In this document: one piece after another, positions 40,316 to 49,982 of the stretch
Layout: each line of letters begins with the position of its first letter
Numbering within the stretch: the first letter of the stretch is position 1
From: Paenarthrobacter sp.
GTDB taxonomy: Bacteria; Actinomycetota; Actinomycetes; Actinomycetales; Micrococcaceae
Assembly (NCBI GenBank): GCA_031179305.1
Contig: JAPSHX010000002.1
Span: forward strand, 385,053 to 449,052
DNA: 64,000 nt
Reading direction: 5' to 3'
Translations under genes and position numbers: made by a program
Notes under the pieces: model-generated
The model's database searches: none
What the model saw: only the letters and a program-made list of their open reading frames with translations
What the model was told of the DNA's origin: nothing

Positions 40316-41893
40316 TTACGGTCTTGTTCGGTCGTATTCCGCGCTGAGCGAACCAATAACGCGGGGTACAGCCGCCGCGATCGCCGAGGCTGTAATGGGT
40401 CCTCCGTCGAAATCTGCTGATGCCAGAGAACCCGCCCGGCCGTGGACACTCGCAGCAACCGCGGCCAGGGCAGCCCAGCGGTCGGCAGGGTCCAAGCCCA
40501 AGGCGGCATATGCGCCGTCGTCGTGCCGGATAGACTCCACAGCCTGCGCCAGCAGGGCGCCCAGAACGCCGGCCAGGACATCGCCACTGCCTGCGGTGGC
40601 CATCCAGGCGGTGCCCTCGGATTGGCTGAACACAACGCCCGACGGCGACGACACCACTGTGGTGGCACCCTTCAGGAGCACGGTTGCACCGGTCTGCTCG
40701 GCGGCCTGCCGTACGAAGTGGAGGGGGCGGGATTCGACGTCGTCGCGCGTTACCTTGTCTTCCCCCGTGGAAGGAAGCGAGTTCAGCAAGGTAGCCAGCT
40801 CGCCAGCATGGGGTGTCAGTATCCAGTGAGCGGGGCAGTGTTCCGGCAGAAGACTCAGGGCCCCGGCGTCGACGACCACCGGCAACTCCTCGGCGAGGGC
40901 CGAAGTGCCGGCATCCCTCGCCCGCTGCAATTGTTCGGCACCGTCAACCCCGGAGCCCAGCAACCACGTTTGGACGCGGCCGGGATGATCCGACTCCCAC
41001 AAGGCCTCCGGAGTTCGGGCGAGAACCAGTTGGGCCGCAGATTGAGGCCCCAGGTAGCGCACCATGCCCACTCCGGCGAGAGCCGCGGCGTGAACGCTTA
41101 GAGCAGCAGCGCCGGCGAATCGCGCCGAACCTGCTACCACTCCCAGGACGCCCCGCGAGTATTTATGCGCACGTCGGCCGGGCTTGGGCACTAAAGCGCC
41201 AAGGTCCGAATCAGTGAGACGGCGAAGCTCAGGGCGGGCATGCTCCAAGGATTGCTCAATCCCGATCCCCACCAGCTCTACTCGGCCGCAGCACCCCTCG
41301 CCCGGGTCGGCCAAGAGTCCGGCTTTGATGCCACCAAACGTCACGGTGATATCCGCATCCAAGACGGGCCAATGCACTTCCCCGCTGTTGGCGTCCAGTC
41401 CACTCGGGAGGTCGCATGCAACCACCAAACGGGGACGAAGCTCTTGAAGTGACGCCACCAATTCCGCTGGGGCTTCCCTCAATCCACCGCGCGCCCCGGT
41501 CCCGAGCAGCGCGTCAATAAGGCAGTCATCACCCGCACACAGGACTGCAAGCTCTTCCGCGTTCGACGCCTCCAACTGGACAACACGCCCGTCTGCTGCG
41601 ACAAAAGCAGCCAAGGCTTCCTGGTGCACTTCCGGTGCGGCGAGTACCGCCGTCGTACGCATTCCGCGACGGGCCAACAAAGCCGCAGCGAAAAGGCCGT
41701 CGCCGCCATTGTTGCCCTTGCCGGCCAGCACCGTGACGCTCGCGCCTGCAAGCTTTCGCCTGCTCTTGACCTCGCGAGCCACGGCCTGGGCCAAGCCATA
41801 AGCTGCCCGTTGCATCAGAACAGCGCCCTCACCGGAATCCAGGAGCGGCTGTTCCGCATCCCTGATCTGTTGTCCGGTGAAGGCGCTGATCAT
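40316..41893 (-). CDS. nnr: bifunctional NAD(P)H-hydrate epimerase / ADP-dependent dehydratase
   Basis: Repairs hydrated NADH and NADPH. It has 525 residues. The N-terminal YjeF_N epimerase domain has ASVTVLAGKGNNGGDGLFAA and ACDLPSGLDANSGEV; the C-terminal ribokinase-like CARKD dehydratase domain has VPKPGRRAHKYSRGVLGVVA, WILTPHAGELATLL and WMATAGSGDVLAGVLGALLA. It lies 17 bp downstream of acpS, the usual order acpS-nnr. The ATG at 41893 lacks a strong Shine-Dalgarno. Confidence 0.94.
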   Translation of the reverse strand: MISAFTGQQIRDAEQPLLDSGEGAVLMQRAAYGLAQAVAREVKSRRKLAGASVTVLAGKGNNGGDGLFAAALLARRGMRTTAVLAAPEVHQEALAAFVAADGRVVQLEASNAEELAVLCAGDDCLIDALLGTGARGGLREAPAELVASLQELRPRLVVACDLPSGLDANSGEVHWPVLDADITVTFGGIKAGLLADPGEGCCGRVELVGIGIEQSLEHARPELRRLTDSDLGALVPKPGRRAHKYSRGVLGVVAGSARFAGAAALSVHAAALAGVGMVRYLGPQSAAQLVLARTPEALWESDHPGRVQTWLLGSGVDGAEQLQRARDAGTSALAEELPVVVDAGALSLLPEHCPAHWILTPHAGELATLLNSLPSTGEDKVTRDDVESRPLHFVRQAAEQTGATVLLKGATTVVSSPSGVVFSQSEGTAWMATAGSGDVLAGVLGALLAQAVESIRHDDGAYAALGLDPADRWAALAAVAASVHGRAGSLASADFDGGPITASAIAAAVPRVIGSLSAEYDRTRP

Positions 41894-41910
41894 TGCTTTA
41901 TGAAATTCGC

Positions 41911-42258
41911 TTAGCCCTCGGCGAGGACAGTCGCCGTGGCGATGCCGCCGTCGTGGCTCATGGACAAGTGCCAGCGCTTGACGCCTTTGGCCTCAGCCAC
42001 GGCAAGCACTGTGCCTTTGACTTGAACGGTGGGTCCGTTCTCATCGAGGCCGATCCAACAGTCCTGCCAGTTCATGCCCGCCGGAGCGCCCAACACTTTG
42101 GCCACAGCTTCCTTGGCAGCAAAGCGCGCGGCCAGCGACCGGGTGTTGAGTTCCCGCTCGGCAGGAACAAACAGACGGTCCCGGAGTCCCGGTGTCCGTT
42201 CCAACTGCCGGCCGAACCGCTCGATGTCTACGACGTCTACGCCAATGCCAACAATCAT
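41911..42258 (-). CDS. acpS: holo-[acyl-carrier-protein] synthase
   Basis: Transfers 4'-phosphopantetheine from CoA to acyl carrier protein. It has 115 residues, normal for AcpS. The N-terminus [14 protein letters not shown] carries the Mg-binding Asp, and [18 protein letters not shown] carries the conserved Glu. [18 protein letters not shown] ends the protein. The ATG at 42258 lies six nt behind TAGAAT, and that box overlaps the last codons of glmS; the gene is four bp downstream of glmS. Confidence 0.96.
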
Positions 42259-42262
42259 GGCG

Positions 42263-44146
42263 TTATTCTACGGTCACGCTCTTGGCCAGGTTACGCGGCT
42301 GATCGACGTCGTAACCTTTGGCACCAGCGAGCTCAGCAGCAAAGATCTGCAGCGGCACGGTGGTGAGCAGCGGCATCAGCAGGGTGGGAGTCTCCGGTAC
42401 GTAGAAGACGTGCTCAGCGTAATCCCTGACCGATTCGTCGCCCTCTTCAGCGATCACCAAGGTACGGGCACCACGTGCGCGGACTTCCTGGATGTTGCTG
42501 ACTACCTTGGAGTGCAGGGAATCGCGGCCACGCGGCGACGGCACAACAACGAAGACCGGCTGTCCGTCGTCGATCAGGGCGATCGGACCGTGCTTGAGCT
42601 CGCCGGCGGCGAAGCCTTCAGCATGAATGTAGGCGATTTCCTTGAGCTTCAGTGCACCTTCCAAGGCAACCGGGTAACCAACATGGCGGCCCAGGAATAG
42701 GACGGACTTCTCGTCCTTCATGCTGCGAGCCAATTCGCGCAGCGGCCCTGCGTTGTCCAGTATTTTCTGGATCTTGGCCGGGATCTTGTTGAGGTCCGCG
42801 AGGACATCCTTGATCTGGCCGGAGAAGATGTTGCCCCGCAGCTGCGCCAGGTACAGGCCGAGCAGGTACGCTGCAGTGATCTGCGCAAGGAACGCCTTGG
42901 TGGATGCAACGGCAATTTCCGGACCTGCGTGCGTGTAGAGCACGGCGTCGGATTCACGCGGGATGGTTGACCCGTTGGTGTTGCAGATGGAGATCGTCTT
43001 GGCGCCCTGCTCGCGGGCGTATCGGACAGCCATCAGCGTGTCCATGGTCTCGCCCGACTGGCTGATGGAGACCACCAACGTCTTGGAGTCAACGATGGGG
43101 TCGCGGTAGCGGAACTCGTGTGCGAGCTCCACCTCGGTGGGAATCCGGCACCAGTTTTCGATTGCGTATTTGGCTACGAGACCGGCGTAGGCTGCGGTAC
43201 CGCAAGCCAGCACGATGATCTTGTCCACCTGCTTGAGGAGCTCAGGATCGATGCGGACCTCGTCAAGGGTGAGCTTGCCGTTGAGGTCGGAGCGGCCCAG
43301 CAGGGTCTGCGCTACGGCGTCCGGCTGGTCGTGGATTTCCTTCTCCATGAAGGAGCTGAATCCACCCTTTTCAGCCGAGGCCGGGTCCCAGTCAACGTGG
43401 TATTCCTTGCCTTCGGCGGGAGCACCGAAGAAGTCTGTGATCTCCACGGAGTCGGCGGTGATGGTGACAATTTGGTCCTGTCCCAGTTCCACGGCACGGC
43501 GGGTGTAGTCGATGAAACCGGAAACGTCAGAGCCGAGGAAGTTCTCGCCATCGCCCAGGCCCACTACCAACGGGGAGTTGCGGCGGGCGGCCACGACGAC
43601 GTCGGGCTGGTCCGCGTGGACTGCGAGAAGCGTGAAGGCACCTTCGAGTCGCTGGCAAGCCAGGCGCATCGCCTCGGTGAGGTTGCCGCCGTCGCCATTG
43701 AGTTGAGTGCGGAAGATGTCACCGATAAGGGCGGCTGCAACTTCAGTGTCGGTTTCCGACTCGAAAGTGACACCCTTGCCCAGCAGTTCCTGCTTTAGCT
43801 CTGCGAAGTTCTCAATGATGCCGTTGTGAATGACCGCCAGTTTGCCGCCGTCGGAAAGGTGCGGGTGGGCGTTGCGGTCGGTGGGTCCGCCGTGCGTAGC
43901 CCAGCGGGTATGGCCAATGCCGGTCAGTGACTCGGGAACGGGACTTGCTTCCAGTTCTGCGATCAGGTTGCTCAGCTTGCCGGACTTTTTGCGGGACGAA
44001 ATGGTCCCGTCAGCGACTACTGCGACGCCGGCGGAGTCATAGCCGCGGTATTCCAGACGGCGCAGCCCTTCCACCACAACGTCAAGAGCGCTGTATCCAG
44101 CTGCCTTGCGAGACGAATTGCCAACATAGCCTACGATTCCACACAT
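42263..44146 (-). CDS. glmS: glutamine--fructose-6-phosphate aminotransferase (isomerising)
   Basis: Makes glucosamine 6-phosphate from fructose 6-phosphate and glutamine, the entry to UDP-GlcNAc. It has 627 residues. It starts MCGIVGYVG, with Cys2 the glutaminase nucleophile after Met removal. The N-terminal glutaminase domain has [20 protein letters not shown]; two SIS domains follow with [17 protein letters not shown] and [16 protein letters not shown], and it ends with a [11 protein letters not shown] tail. The ATG at 44146 is set by Cys2 and by a TAGGCT -10 box seven nt upstream. With so short a leader, a glmS ribozyme cannot be present. Confidence 0.97.
42265..42270 (-). promoter_or_regulatory. 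acpS -10 box overlapping the end of glmS
   Basis: TAGAAT on the minus strand overlaps the last glmS codons (GTA GAA TAA at 42263-42271) and lies six nt before the acpS ATG at 42258. It suggests a private leaderless promoter for acpS. Confidence 0.4.
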
Positions 44147-44153
44147 GGGTACA

Positions 44154-44159
44154 AGCCTA
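44154..44159 (-). promoter_or_regulatory. leaderless-type -10 box of glmS
   Basis: TAGGCT on the minus strand, seven nt before the ATG at 44146. Confidence 0.55.
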
Positions 44160-44286
44160 ACGGCTAGACCAAACAACTGATGTGGGACATCCCTTGTCTG
44201 GATCCCTCCTCGTGCGATAGCCGCCACTCATAATTCACCTGCCAGTCGTCGTGCATTTCCTGATCCGCCCCGCGGAGGGCAGAATC

Positions 44287-45258
44287 ATGAGCGTGACTTT
44301 GCAACGCACCGAAGCTAACGGCGACGGCGCTTCCCCGTTTGTAGAGCTGGACCGTCAAACGTGGTCCCGGCTTGCAGCGCAGATGGAGCAGCCCCTCAAC
44401 GAAGAGGATATTTTCCGTCTCCGCGGCCTCGGCGACCCTCTGGATATGAAGGAAGTCCGGGAGGTTTACCTACCGCTGTCACGCCTCCTGCACCTGTACG
44501 TCGAGGCATCCCACCAACTGCACGCAGCCACCACCACCTTCCTGGGCGAGCAGACTCAACGCACCCCGTTCGTGATCGGCGTGGCCGGTTCAGTTGCTGT
44601 TGGTAAGTCCACCATCGCCCGCGTGCTCCGGGAAATGCTCAGGCGCTGGCCGGGAACTCCCAACGTGGAACTCATCACCACAGACGGCTTTCTCTACCCC
44701 TTGGCCGAGCTGAAGCGCCGGCATCTGCTGGAGCGCAAGGGTTTTCCGGAGTCCTACGACCGCCGCGGCCTTCTTCGATTCGTCTCGGAAGTCAAAGGCG
44801 GCGCCGAGGAAGTCCGCGCCCCCTGGTACTCCCACGTCACTTACGACATCGTGCCGGGCAAGGAAGTCGTGGTGCGGCGACCCGATGTCCTGATCGTTGA
44901 AGGCCTCAACGTCCTGGCCCCCGCACGTCCGCGCATGGACGGCAAACAAGGGCTGGCCGTCAGCGACTTCTTTGATTTCTCCATCTATGTCGACGCCAAA
45001 ACTTCTTATATCGAGGAGTGGTACGTGGACCGTTTCAGGAAGCTGCGGACCACGGCCTTCGCCCAGCCCGAGTCCTACTTCCACCGCTACGCCACGTTGT
45101 CTGACGACGACGCCGAATCCACCGCACGCGGCATTTGGAAACGCATCAACGAGCCAAACCTTGAAGAGAACGTGCTGCCTACCCGCGGACGTGCACAATT
45201 GGTCCTTACCAAGGACGCAGATCACTCAATCCGCCGCATGCTGCTGAGGAAGGTCTAG
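44287..45258 (+). CDS. coaA: pantothenate kinase, type I
   Basis: Phosphorylates pantothenate, the first step of CoA synthesis. It has 323 residues, the type I (CoaA) P-loop form. Walker A is [52 protein letters not shown] and [11 protein letters not shown] are diagnostic. The ATG at 44287 follows GGAGGG; an upstream frame from 44251 is not favoured. It is divergent from glmS and one base ahead of the VanY-like gene. CoA is the donor used by AcpS nearby. Confidence 0.96.
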   Translation: MSVTLQRTEANGDGASPFVELDRQTWSRLAAQMEQPLNEEDIFRLRGLGDPLDMKEVREVYLPLSRLLHLYVEASHQLHAATTTFLGEQTQRTPFVIGVAGSVAVGKSTIARVLREMLRRWPGTPNVELITTDGFLYPLAELKRRHLLERKGFPESYDRRGLLRFVSEVKGGAEEVRAPWYSHVTYDIVPGKEVVVRRPDVLIVEGLNVLAPARPRMDGKQGLAVSDFFDFSIYVDAKTSYIEEWYVDRFRKLRTTAFAQPESYFHRYATLSDDDAESTARGIWKRINEPNLEENVLPTRGRAQLVLTKDADHSIRRMLLRKV

Positions 45259-45259
45259 C

Positions 45260-46132
45260 GTGCAGCACAACCCTCAACCACTGCCTAGCCGGCGGGTATT
45301 CGCGAGCCTGCTGACCGCTGGTGCAGGAATGGCGGCCCTCGCCGCCTGCACGCCGAACAACACCATTCCCTCCCCTGTGGCCGCAAACGCCGCCAGCGAG
45401 GTCCCCTCGGCCTCCGCAACGCCATCCGTGGCCACGCCCAGCGCCGCGACCACCGAGCCTGCGCCCGTTGAGCCTGCACCTTCCAGCGACGTACCCGCCA
45501 GCACCGCTCCGTCGCATTCCGTAGCCCCACAGCATTCACTGACGGACCCGGCGAGTCCCTGGGTTGTGGTCAACAAGCACCGGCCGTTGGCTCCGCAGGA
45601 CTTCGTTCCGGCGGATTTGGTTCAGCCTCGCGTACGGCTCGCCGTCAGCGGTGAAGCTTCTTTGCTGAACAGCACGACGGCGGCCGCCGCAGAAAAGATG
45701 TTCGGCGCCGCAGCCGCAGAGGGCGTCATCATGACACTGGCGTCTGGTTACCGTTCTTATTCCACCCAAGTGACTACGTACAACGGATACGTAGCCAGCA
45801 CCGGTCAGGCTGCAGCGGACCGCGCGTCTGCCCGCCCAGGGCACTCCGAGCACCAGACGGGTTGGTCCTTCGACATTGGCGACGGCGCGGGAGCCTGCAG
45901 CTTCCAACCTTGCTTCGCCGAACAACCCGCCGCCGTGTGGGCGAAAGCCAACGCCCACAAGTTCGGCTTCGTGGTCCGCTATCCCTGGATGTTCCACGAC
46001 ACCACAGGGTACTTCCACGAGTCCTGGCACCTGCGGTACATCGGCGTGGAGGCAGCCACAGACATGGCCACGCGCGGTATTGCCACCTTGGAAGAGTATT
46101 TTGGGCTCGAAGCAGCACCGGACTACCTCTAA
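45260..46132 (+). CDS. VanY/DacB-like D-alanyl-D-alanine carboxypeptidase lipoprotein (peptidase M15)
   Basis: A 290-residue exported zinc peptidase likely trimming peptidoglycan stem peptides. The N-terminus has a twin-arginine stretch SRRVFASLL, a hydrophobic core and a lipobox LAAC with Cys near residue 30. A ~60-residue Pro/Ala/Ser/Thr-rich linker precedes the M15 domain. The zinc motifs are GHSEHQTGWSFDIG (His and Asp) and FHESWHLRYIG (Glu and His). The GTG at 45260 starts two bases after the coaA stop codon, with GGAAGG upstream, so the two genes are probably co-transcribed. Confidence 0.92.
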   Translation: MQHNPQPLPSRRVFASLLTAGAGMAALAACTPNNTIPSPVAANAASEVPSASATPSVATPSAATTEPAPVEPAPSSDVPASTAPSHSVAPQHSLTDPASPWVVVNKHRPLAPQDFVPADLVQPRVRLAVSGEASLLNSTTAAAAEKMFGAAAAEGVIMTLASGYRSYSTQVTTYNGYVASTGQAAADRASARPGHSEHQTGWSFDIGDGAGACSFQPCFAEQPAAVWAKANAHKFGFVVRYPWMFHDTTGYFHESWHLRYIGVEAATDMATRGIATLEEYFGLEAAPDYL

Positions 46133-46168
46133 TACATAAATGCTTAGGCTCTAATCCTTAAACACTGA

Positions 46169-46208
46169 GGCCCGCTCCCCTGCTTCAACTGAAGCAAGAG
46201 CGCGGGCC
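46169..46208 (-). terminator. hairpin between vanY-like gene and glmM (convergent)
   Basis: GGCCCGCTC (46169-46177) pairs with GAGCG-CG-GGCC (46198-46208) with a two-base bulge; an inner 6-bp stem (46181-46186 with 46191-46196) closes on AACT. The T-tract is poor in both directions, so termination is only probable. Confidence 0.55.
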
Positions 46209-46223
46209 AAAAAGTGTGCTGTC

Positions 46224-47588
46224 CTAGACAGCCATTTCACTGGGGGCGCCCAAGCGTTCCTTGACCACGGCAGCAAGTCCCTTACAGACCCGCTCAGCTG
46301 TTTCCATGTCAGCGGCTTCCACCATGACACGAACCAGCGCCTCGGTGCCTGAGGGGCGGAGCAGCACACGGCCGGTCTCACCCAGTTCAAGCTCCGCTGC
46401 TGCAACGGCCTCGGCAACGCCCTCGTCCGTAGCAGCGCGGGCCTTGTCAACGTCCTTGACGTTGATCATGAGCTGCGGAAGTTTAGTCATTGCGCTGGAC
46501 AGGTCCTTGAGGCTGCGGCCCGTCAGGGCAACCTGCGCGGCAAGCTGGAGACCGGTCAGAACACCATCACCCGTGGTGGCGAAGTCCGAGAAGATCACAT
46601 GGCCGGACTGTTCGCCACCAAGGTTGTACCCGCCGTCGCGCATCTCTTCCAGGACGTAACGGTCGCCAACACCGGTCTCCCGGATGGTGATGCCGGCATC
46701 GCGAAGGGCGATCTTCAGGCCAAGGTTGCTCATGACCGTAGCTACGAGGATGTTGTCCTTGAGCTTTCCGGCGTCCTTGAGCGCCAGCGCCAGGATCGCC
46801 ATGATCTGGTCGCCGTCCACTTCATTGCCTTCATGGTCAACGGCCAGGCAGCGGTCGGCGTCGCCGTCGTGCGCTACGCCAAGGTCCGCACCGTGCTTGA
46901 CCACCGCTTCCTTCAGCGGGCCCAGGTGCGTGGAGCCTACGCCGTCGTTGATGTTCAGGCCGTCCGGTTCTGCTCCGATCACCACGACGTCGGCCCCGGC
47001 GTCCTTGAACACCTGAGGTGAACAGCCACTTGCTGCGCCGTGGGCGCAGTCCAGAACTACCTTCAGGCCTTCCAACCGCTTGGGGAGTGTGCCCAGCAGG
47101 TGCACGATGTACCTGTCTTCGGCGTCTGAGAACCGCTGGATGCGTCCGACGTCGGCGCCTACCGGCCGCTGGGGCTCTTTGCCCAGCTGCGCTTCGATGG
47201 CGTCCTCAACATCGTCCGGTAACTTCTGACCGCCCCGGGCGAAGAACTTAATACCGTTGTCCGGAGCCGGGTTGTGGGAGGCCGAGAGCATGACGCCGAA
47301 GTCGGCGTCAAGATCTGCCACCAAGTAAGCCGCTGCGGGAGTGGGGAGCACACCGGCGTCGTACACGTCAATGCCGGAGCTTGAAAGCCCGGCTTCAACG
47401 GCCGCGGCAAGGAACTCGCCGCTGGCCCGGGGGTCCCTTGCGACGACGGCGCGCGGCCGCTTGCCGTCGGTTGTGCGGTCATGGCCGAGTACGACGGCGG
47501 CTGCCTGCGCGAGCTGCATAGCCAGTTCGGCGGTGAGCAATCCGTTCGCGAGACCGCGGACGCCATCTGTTCCAAATAATCTAGACAT
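46224..47588 (-). CDS. glmM: phosphoglucosamine mutase
   Basis: Converts glucosamine 6-phosphate to glucosamine 1-phosphate for UDP-GlcNAc. It has 454 residues. It starts [13 protein letters not shown]; the phosphoserine loop is [12 protein letters not shown], the metal loop [13 protein letters not shown], the sugar loop GGEQSGHVI and the phosphate-binding loop [14 protein letters not shown]. The ATG at 47588 lies seven nt behind TAAACT, so it is probably leaderless. It lies downstream of rplM-rpsI on the same strand, the common actinobacterial order, and acts after GlmS in the same pathway. Confidence 0.97.
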   Translation of the reverse strand: MSRLFGTDGVRGLANGLLTAELAMQLAQAAAVVLGHDRTTDGKRPRAVVARDPRASGEFLAAAVEAGLSSSGIDVYDAGVLPTPAAAYLVADLDADFGVMLSASHNPAPDNGIKFFARGGQKLPDDVEDAIEAQLGKEPQRPVGADVGRIQRFSDAEDRYIVHLLGTLPKRLEGLKVVLDCAHGAASGCSPQVFKDAGADVVVIGAEPDGLNINDGVGSTHLGPLKEAVVKHGADLGVAHDGDADRCLAVDHEGNEVDGDQIMAILALALKDAGKLKDNILVATVMSNLGLKIALRDAGITIRETGVGDRYVLEEMRDGGYNLGGEQSGHVIFSDFATTGDGVLTGLQLAAQVALTGRSLKDLSSAMTKLPQLMINVKDVDKARAATDEGVAEAVAAAELELGETGRVLLRPSGTEALVRVMVEAADMETAERVCKGLAAVVKERLGAPSEMAV

Positions 47589-47595
47589 CGGGTCA

Positions 47596-47601
47596 AGTTT
47601 A
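47596..47601 (-). promoter_or_regulatory. leaderless-type -10 box of glmM
   Basis: TAAACT on the minus strand, seven nt before the ATG at 47588. Confidence 0.55.
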
Positions 47602-47691
47602 GACGACGACAGGACAGCACTGGTTCAACGGGCCGCCGGAGGGTCATACTCGGCGCTCCTCTTGACTCCCCTGCGTCGGTTTCTGAAACGA

Positions 47692-47730
47692 CGAAAGCCC
47701 GCCCCGCCGAAACGGCGGAACGGGCTTTCG
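47692..47730 (-). terminator. terminator hairpin downstream of rpsI
   Basis: A perfect outer 10-bp stem (47692-47701 with 47721-47730) and an inner CCGCC/GGCGG stem closing on GAAA, 12 nt after the rpsI stop. The stem ends in GGGCTTTCG. Confidence 0.85.
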
Positions 47731-47742
47731 AGTAAGCGCAGA

Positions 47743-48249
47743 TTAACGCTTGGAGTACTGCTGAGCCTTACGGGCCTTCTTGAGACCAGCCTTCTTGCGC
47801 TCGATGACGCGGGCGTCACGGCTCAAGTAACCGGCCTTCTTGAGGGTGGCGCGGTTGTTGTCGACGTCGATCTCGTTCAGCGAGCGAGCAACACCGAGAC
47901 GCAGCGCACCGGCCTGGCCGGAGATGCCACCGCCGTGGATACGGGCGATGACGTCGTAGGCGCCTTCGAGATCAAGGATCTTGAAGGGCTCGTTAACATC
48001 CTGCTGGTGCAGCTTGTTCGGGAAGTAGTTGTCCAGCGTGCGGCCGTTGATGGTCCACTTGCCGGAACCCGGAACAACGCGAACGCGTGCAACGGCTTCC
48101 TTGCGGCGGCCAACAGCTGCACCGGCAACGGTCAGTGCCGGGCGCTCCTTCTTAGGCGCATCTTCAGCAGATGTGCTTTCAGAGGTGTAGCTGGTGAGGG
48201 TTTCCTCAGCCTCGACGGCTTCGGCGGTCAGTTCTTCGTTCTGAGCCAC
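47743..48249 (-). CDS. rpsI: 30S ribosomal protein S9
   Basis: It has 168 residues; the S9 domain occupies about the last 130. The first ~38 residues (with [12 protein letters not shown]) are an acidic extension seen in other actinobacteria. Signatures: [36 protein letters not shown] and the C-terminal [12 protein letters not shown] that reaches the decoding centre. The GTG at 48249 has AAGGAGA upstream. It is second in rplM-rpsI, 38 bp behind rplM. Confidence 0.97.
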   Translation of the reverse strand: MAQNEELTAEAVEAEETLTSYTSESTSAEDAPKKERPALTVAGAAVGRRKEAVARVRVVPGSGKWTINGRTLDNYFPNKLHQQDVNEPFKILDLEGAYDVIARIHGGGISGQAGALRLGVARSLNEIDVDNNRATLKKAGYLSRDARVIERKKAGLKKARKAQQYSKR

Positions 48250-48287
48250 GGTTCTCCTTGTAATGAAAAGTTGGTTGGTGGCCAGGA

Positions 48288-48731
48288 CTACTGGGCGACC
48301 TGGGTGATTTCGAAAGTCTTCGGCTGCTGTGCAGCGTGGGGGTGCTCCGGGCCTGCGTAGACCTTGAGCTTGCCCAGCTGCTGAGCGGCGAGGGAGTTCT
48401 TGGGGAGCATGCCCTTGATGGCCTTCTCAACAGCGCGAACCGGGTTGGATTCCAACAGCTCGGCGTAGTTGACGGAGGTCAGGCCGCCCGGGTAACCGGA
48501 GTGGCGGTATGCGCGCTTCTGCTCCAGCTTGGCGCCGGTGAGGGCAACCTTTTCAGCGTTGATGATGATGACGAAGTCGCCCATGTCCATGTGGGACGCA
48601 AAGGTCGGCTTGTGCTTTCCGCGCAGCAGTGTTGCGGTCTGGCTGGCAAGACGACCAAGGACAACGTCGGTGGCGTCAATGACGTGCCACTGGCGGTTGA
48701 TATCGCCGGGCTTCGGGGTGTACGTACGCAC
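48288..48731 (-). CDS. rplM: 50S ribosomal protein L13
   Basis: It has 147 residues, standard L13. Signatures: [46 protein letters not shown] and VKGMLPKN-like [12 protein letters not shown]. The GTG at 48731 has only a weak GAGG upstream. The promoter at 48941-48970 would give a leader of about 200 nt. Confidence 0.97.
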   Translation of the reverse strand: MRTYTPKPGDINRQWHVIDATDVVLGRLASQTATLLRGKHKPTFASHMDMGDFVIIINAEKVALTGAKLEQKRAYRHSGYPGGLTSVNYAELLESNPVRAVEKAIKGMLPKNSLAAQQLGKLKVYAGPEHPHAAQQPKTFEITQVAQ

Positions 48732-48772
48732 GGTTTTGCCTCGTTCTTGTTCTGGCGTTCATGTTTTAGGCG

Positions 48773-48790
48773 GCACGCAATAAGGCGTGC
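48773..48790 (-). other. hairpin in the rplM leader
   Basis: GCACGC / GCGTGC, a 6-bp perfect stem with a 6-nt loop, about 40 nt before the rplM start codon. Confidence 0.4.
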
Positions 48791-48940
48791 ACCTACTATG
48801 TATGCGCTACCGGAGCAGAGGTGAGGGCTCTATGTACCAGTTATCCCAAGATCTCGAAATGCCTCAGGAGTTAGCGATCCTGCAACTGGATCCCCCGGAA
48901 GGCATGTGTCATCGAGATAGGACACGCACAACGACTCTAA

Positions 48941-48970
48941 ACTATACCGTCACTAGGGCGTCCGGGTCAA
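48941..48970 (-). promoter_or_regulatory. promoter of rplM-rpsI
   Basis: On the minus strand: -35 TTGACC (48965-48970), an 18-bp spacer and -10 TATAGT (48941-48946), each five of six to the sigma-70 consensus. This is one of the two best consensus promoters I noticed in the window (the other serves groES), fitting a highly expressed ribosomal operon. It also lies ~75 bp upstream of the divergent tad prepilin peptidase gene. Confidence 0.75.
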
Positions 48971-49019
48971 AATGGGGTAACCGCCCTTCGGGGTTGCGCA
49001 CCTTTACTAAGGGAGAAAC

Positions 49020-49664
49020 ATGACCGACGGCCCCGGCGTCCCGCTCCTCATTGCGCTGCTTGGGTTGTTGCTCAGCCCAGCTACCGAACTCATAATCGCC
49101 CGTTCACTGCCGCGACTCGGCGACCTCCCCGCCCGTAGGGTCCGGATCACGACGGCGGCGGTCACCGCGCTGCTGTTTGGCTTACTGGCGTGGCGTTTTG
49201 GGTTTTCTCCGGAGCTGCCGGCATTTCTTTTATTGGCATTGCTTGGCGTTCAGCTTTCGCGGATTGATTTCACCCTCCACTTGCTGCCCAATGCCCTCGT
49301 TTTGTTTTTACTCGGTGGCGGATTGATGCTTCTCCTCGCCTCCGCCGCCCTCAGTCCGGGTTGGCCTGAGCTACTGCGTGCACTCGCTGGAGGGGCAATC
49401 CTGTTCGCCGGCTACTTAATTCTCGGACTTATTTCGCCAGGAAGCCTCGGGATGGGCGATGTGAAGCTCGCAGCACCCCTGGGACTGTACTTGGGGTACT
49501 TGGGTTGGGGCCAAGTACTCTTCGGGGGTCTTCTGGGATTCGTGGTGGGCGGGGTGCTCACGGTGCTGATGTTGCGCATGCGATCAGCCGAAAAGCCCGT
49601 AGAGACAGCACATGGCCCAGCAATGGTGGTCGCCGCACTGGGCGTGGCCCTGCTCATGAACTAG
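49020..49664 (+). CDS. tadV: prepilin peptidase (TadV/CpaA, A24 family)
   Basis: A 214-residue, highly hydrophobic membrane aspartyl protease that cleaves Flp prepilin and the TadE-like pseudopilins. The two catalytic aspartates are in SRIDFTLHLLPN and in GMGDVKLAAPLGLYLG (the GxGD motif). The cytosolic N-methylase domain of long PilD enzymes is absent, as usual for Tad systems. The ATG at 49020 follows AAGGGAG. It is the first gene of the tad cluster and is separated from flp by 318 bp, so it may be a distinct transcript. Confidence 0.9.
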   Translation: MTDGPGVPLLIALLGLLLSPATELIIARSLPRLGDLPARRVRITTAAVTALLFGLLAWRFGFSPELPAFLLLALLGVQLSRIDFTLHLLPNALVLFLLGGGLMLLLASAALSPGWPELLRALAGGAILFAGYLILGLISPGSLGMGDVKLAAPLGLYLGYLGWGQVLFGGLLGFVVGGVLTVLMLRMRSAEKPVETAHGPAMVVAALGVALLMN

Positions 49665-49982
49665 TCGTGGGCAAGTACGCCCTTACTCAGGCCTCACAGT
49701 GCACCGCAATTAATAAGGCTTCTTTGCAAACCAAGTAGTTTCCGCCTGTTATGGCGTCGAAACTGAGTACTCACTGCCTTCGCAGTGCGCCACCAAGTAA
49801 TGAGTGGCCCATGAAATCGAGTACGACTACGCATTGTGGCTTCTGCCTGCCCTGGTGAATTCTTATCTCATCGAATTCCGAACCGCTAAAGGCTACATGG
49901 GGGCAGTTCGAAACTCGGACGAATTTCAATCCGGAGTTCGTCATTCATCATTCGCCAATTTTATTCTGGGAAGGATTTTCCA
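49665..49982. other. 318-bp region upstream of the Flp pilin gene
   Basis: AT-richer than its surroundings and without a supported gene. It holds the palindromic repeat CAAGTA-CGCCCT-TACTCA (49672-49689), a possible promoter (49724-49752), the palindrome GAGTACTC (49765-49772), a small CACTGC/GCAGTG hairpin with a CTTC loop (49772-49787), another GAGTAC (49819-49824), and the pilin Shine-Dalgarno near 49970. It probably gives the pilin mRNA a long leader. Confidence 0.5.
49724..49752 (+). promoter_or_regulatory. possible promoter of the flp-tad operon
   Basis: -35 TTGCAA (49724-49729), a 17-bp spacer and -10 TGTTAT (49747-49752). Both are four of six matches. It would give a ~225-nt leader before the pilin gene. 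Confidence 0.35.

Noticed and set aside
44147..44286. A glmS ribozyme or riboswitch upstream of glmS
   Set aside because: The glmS start lies seven nt behind its -10 box, leaving no room for a leader RNA; the rest is the coaA side of the divergent gap.
48787..49023. A 78-codon plus-strand frame before tadV
   Set aside because: It covers the rplM promoter and leader, has no Shine-Dalgarno and no protein-like composition.
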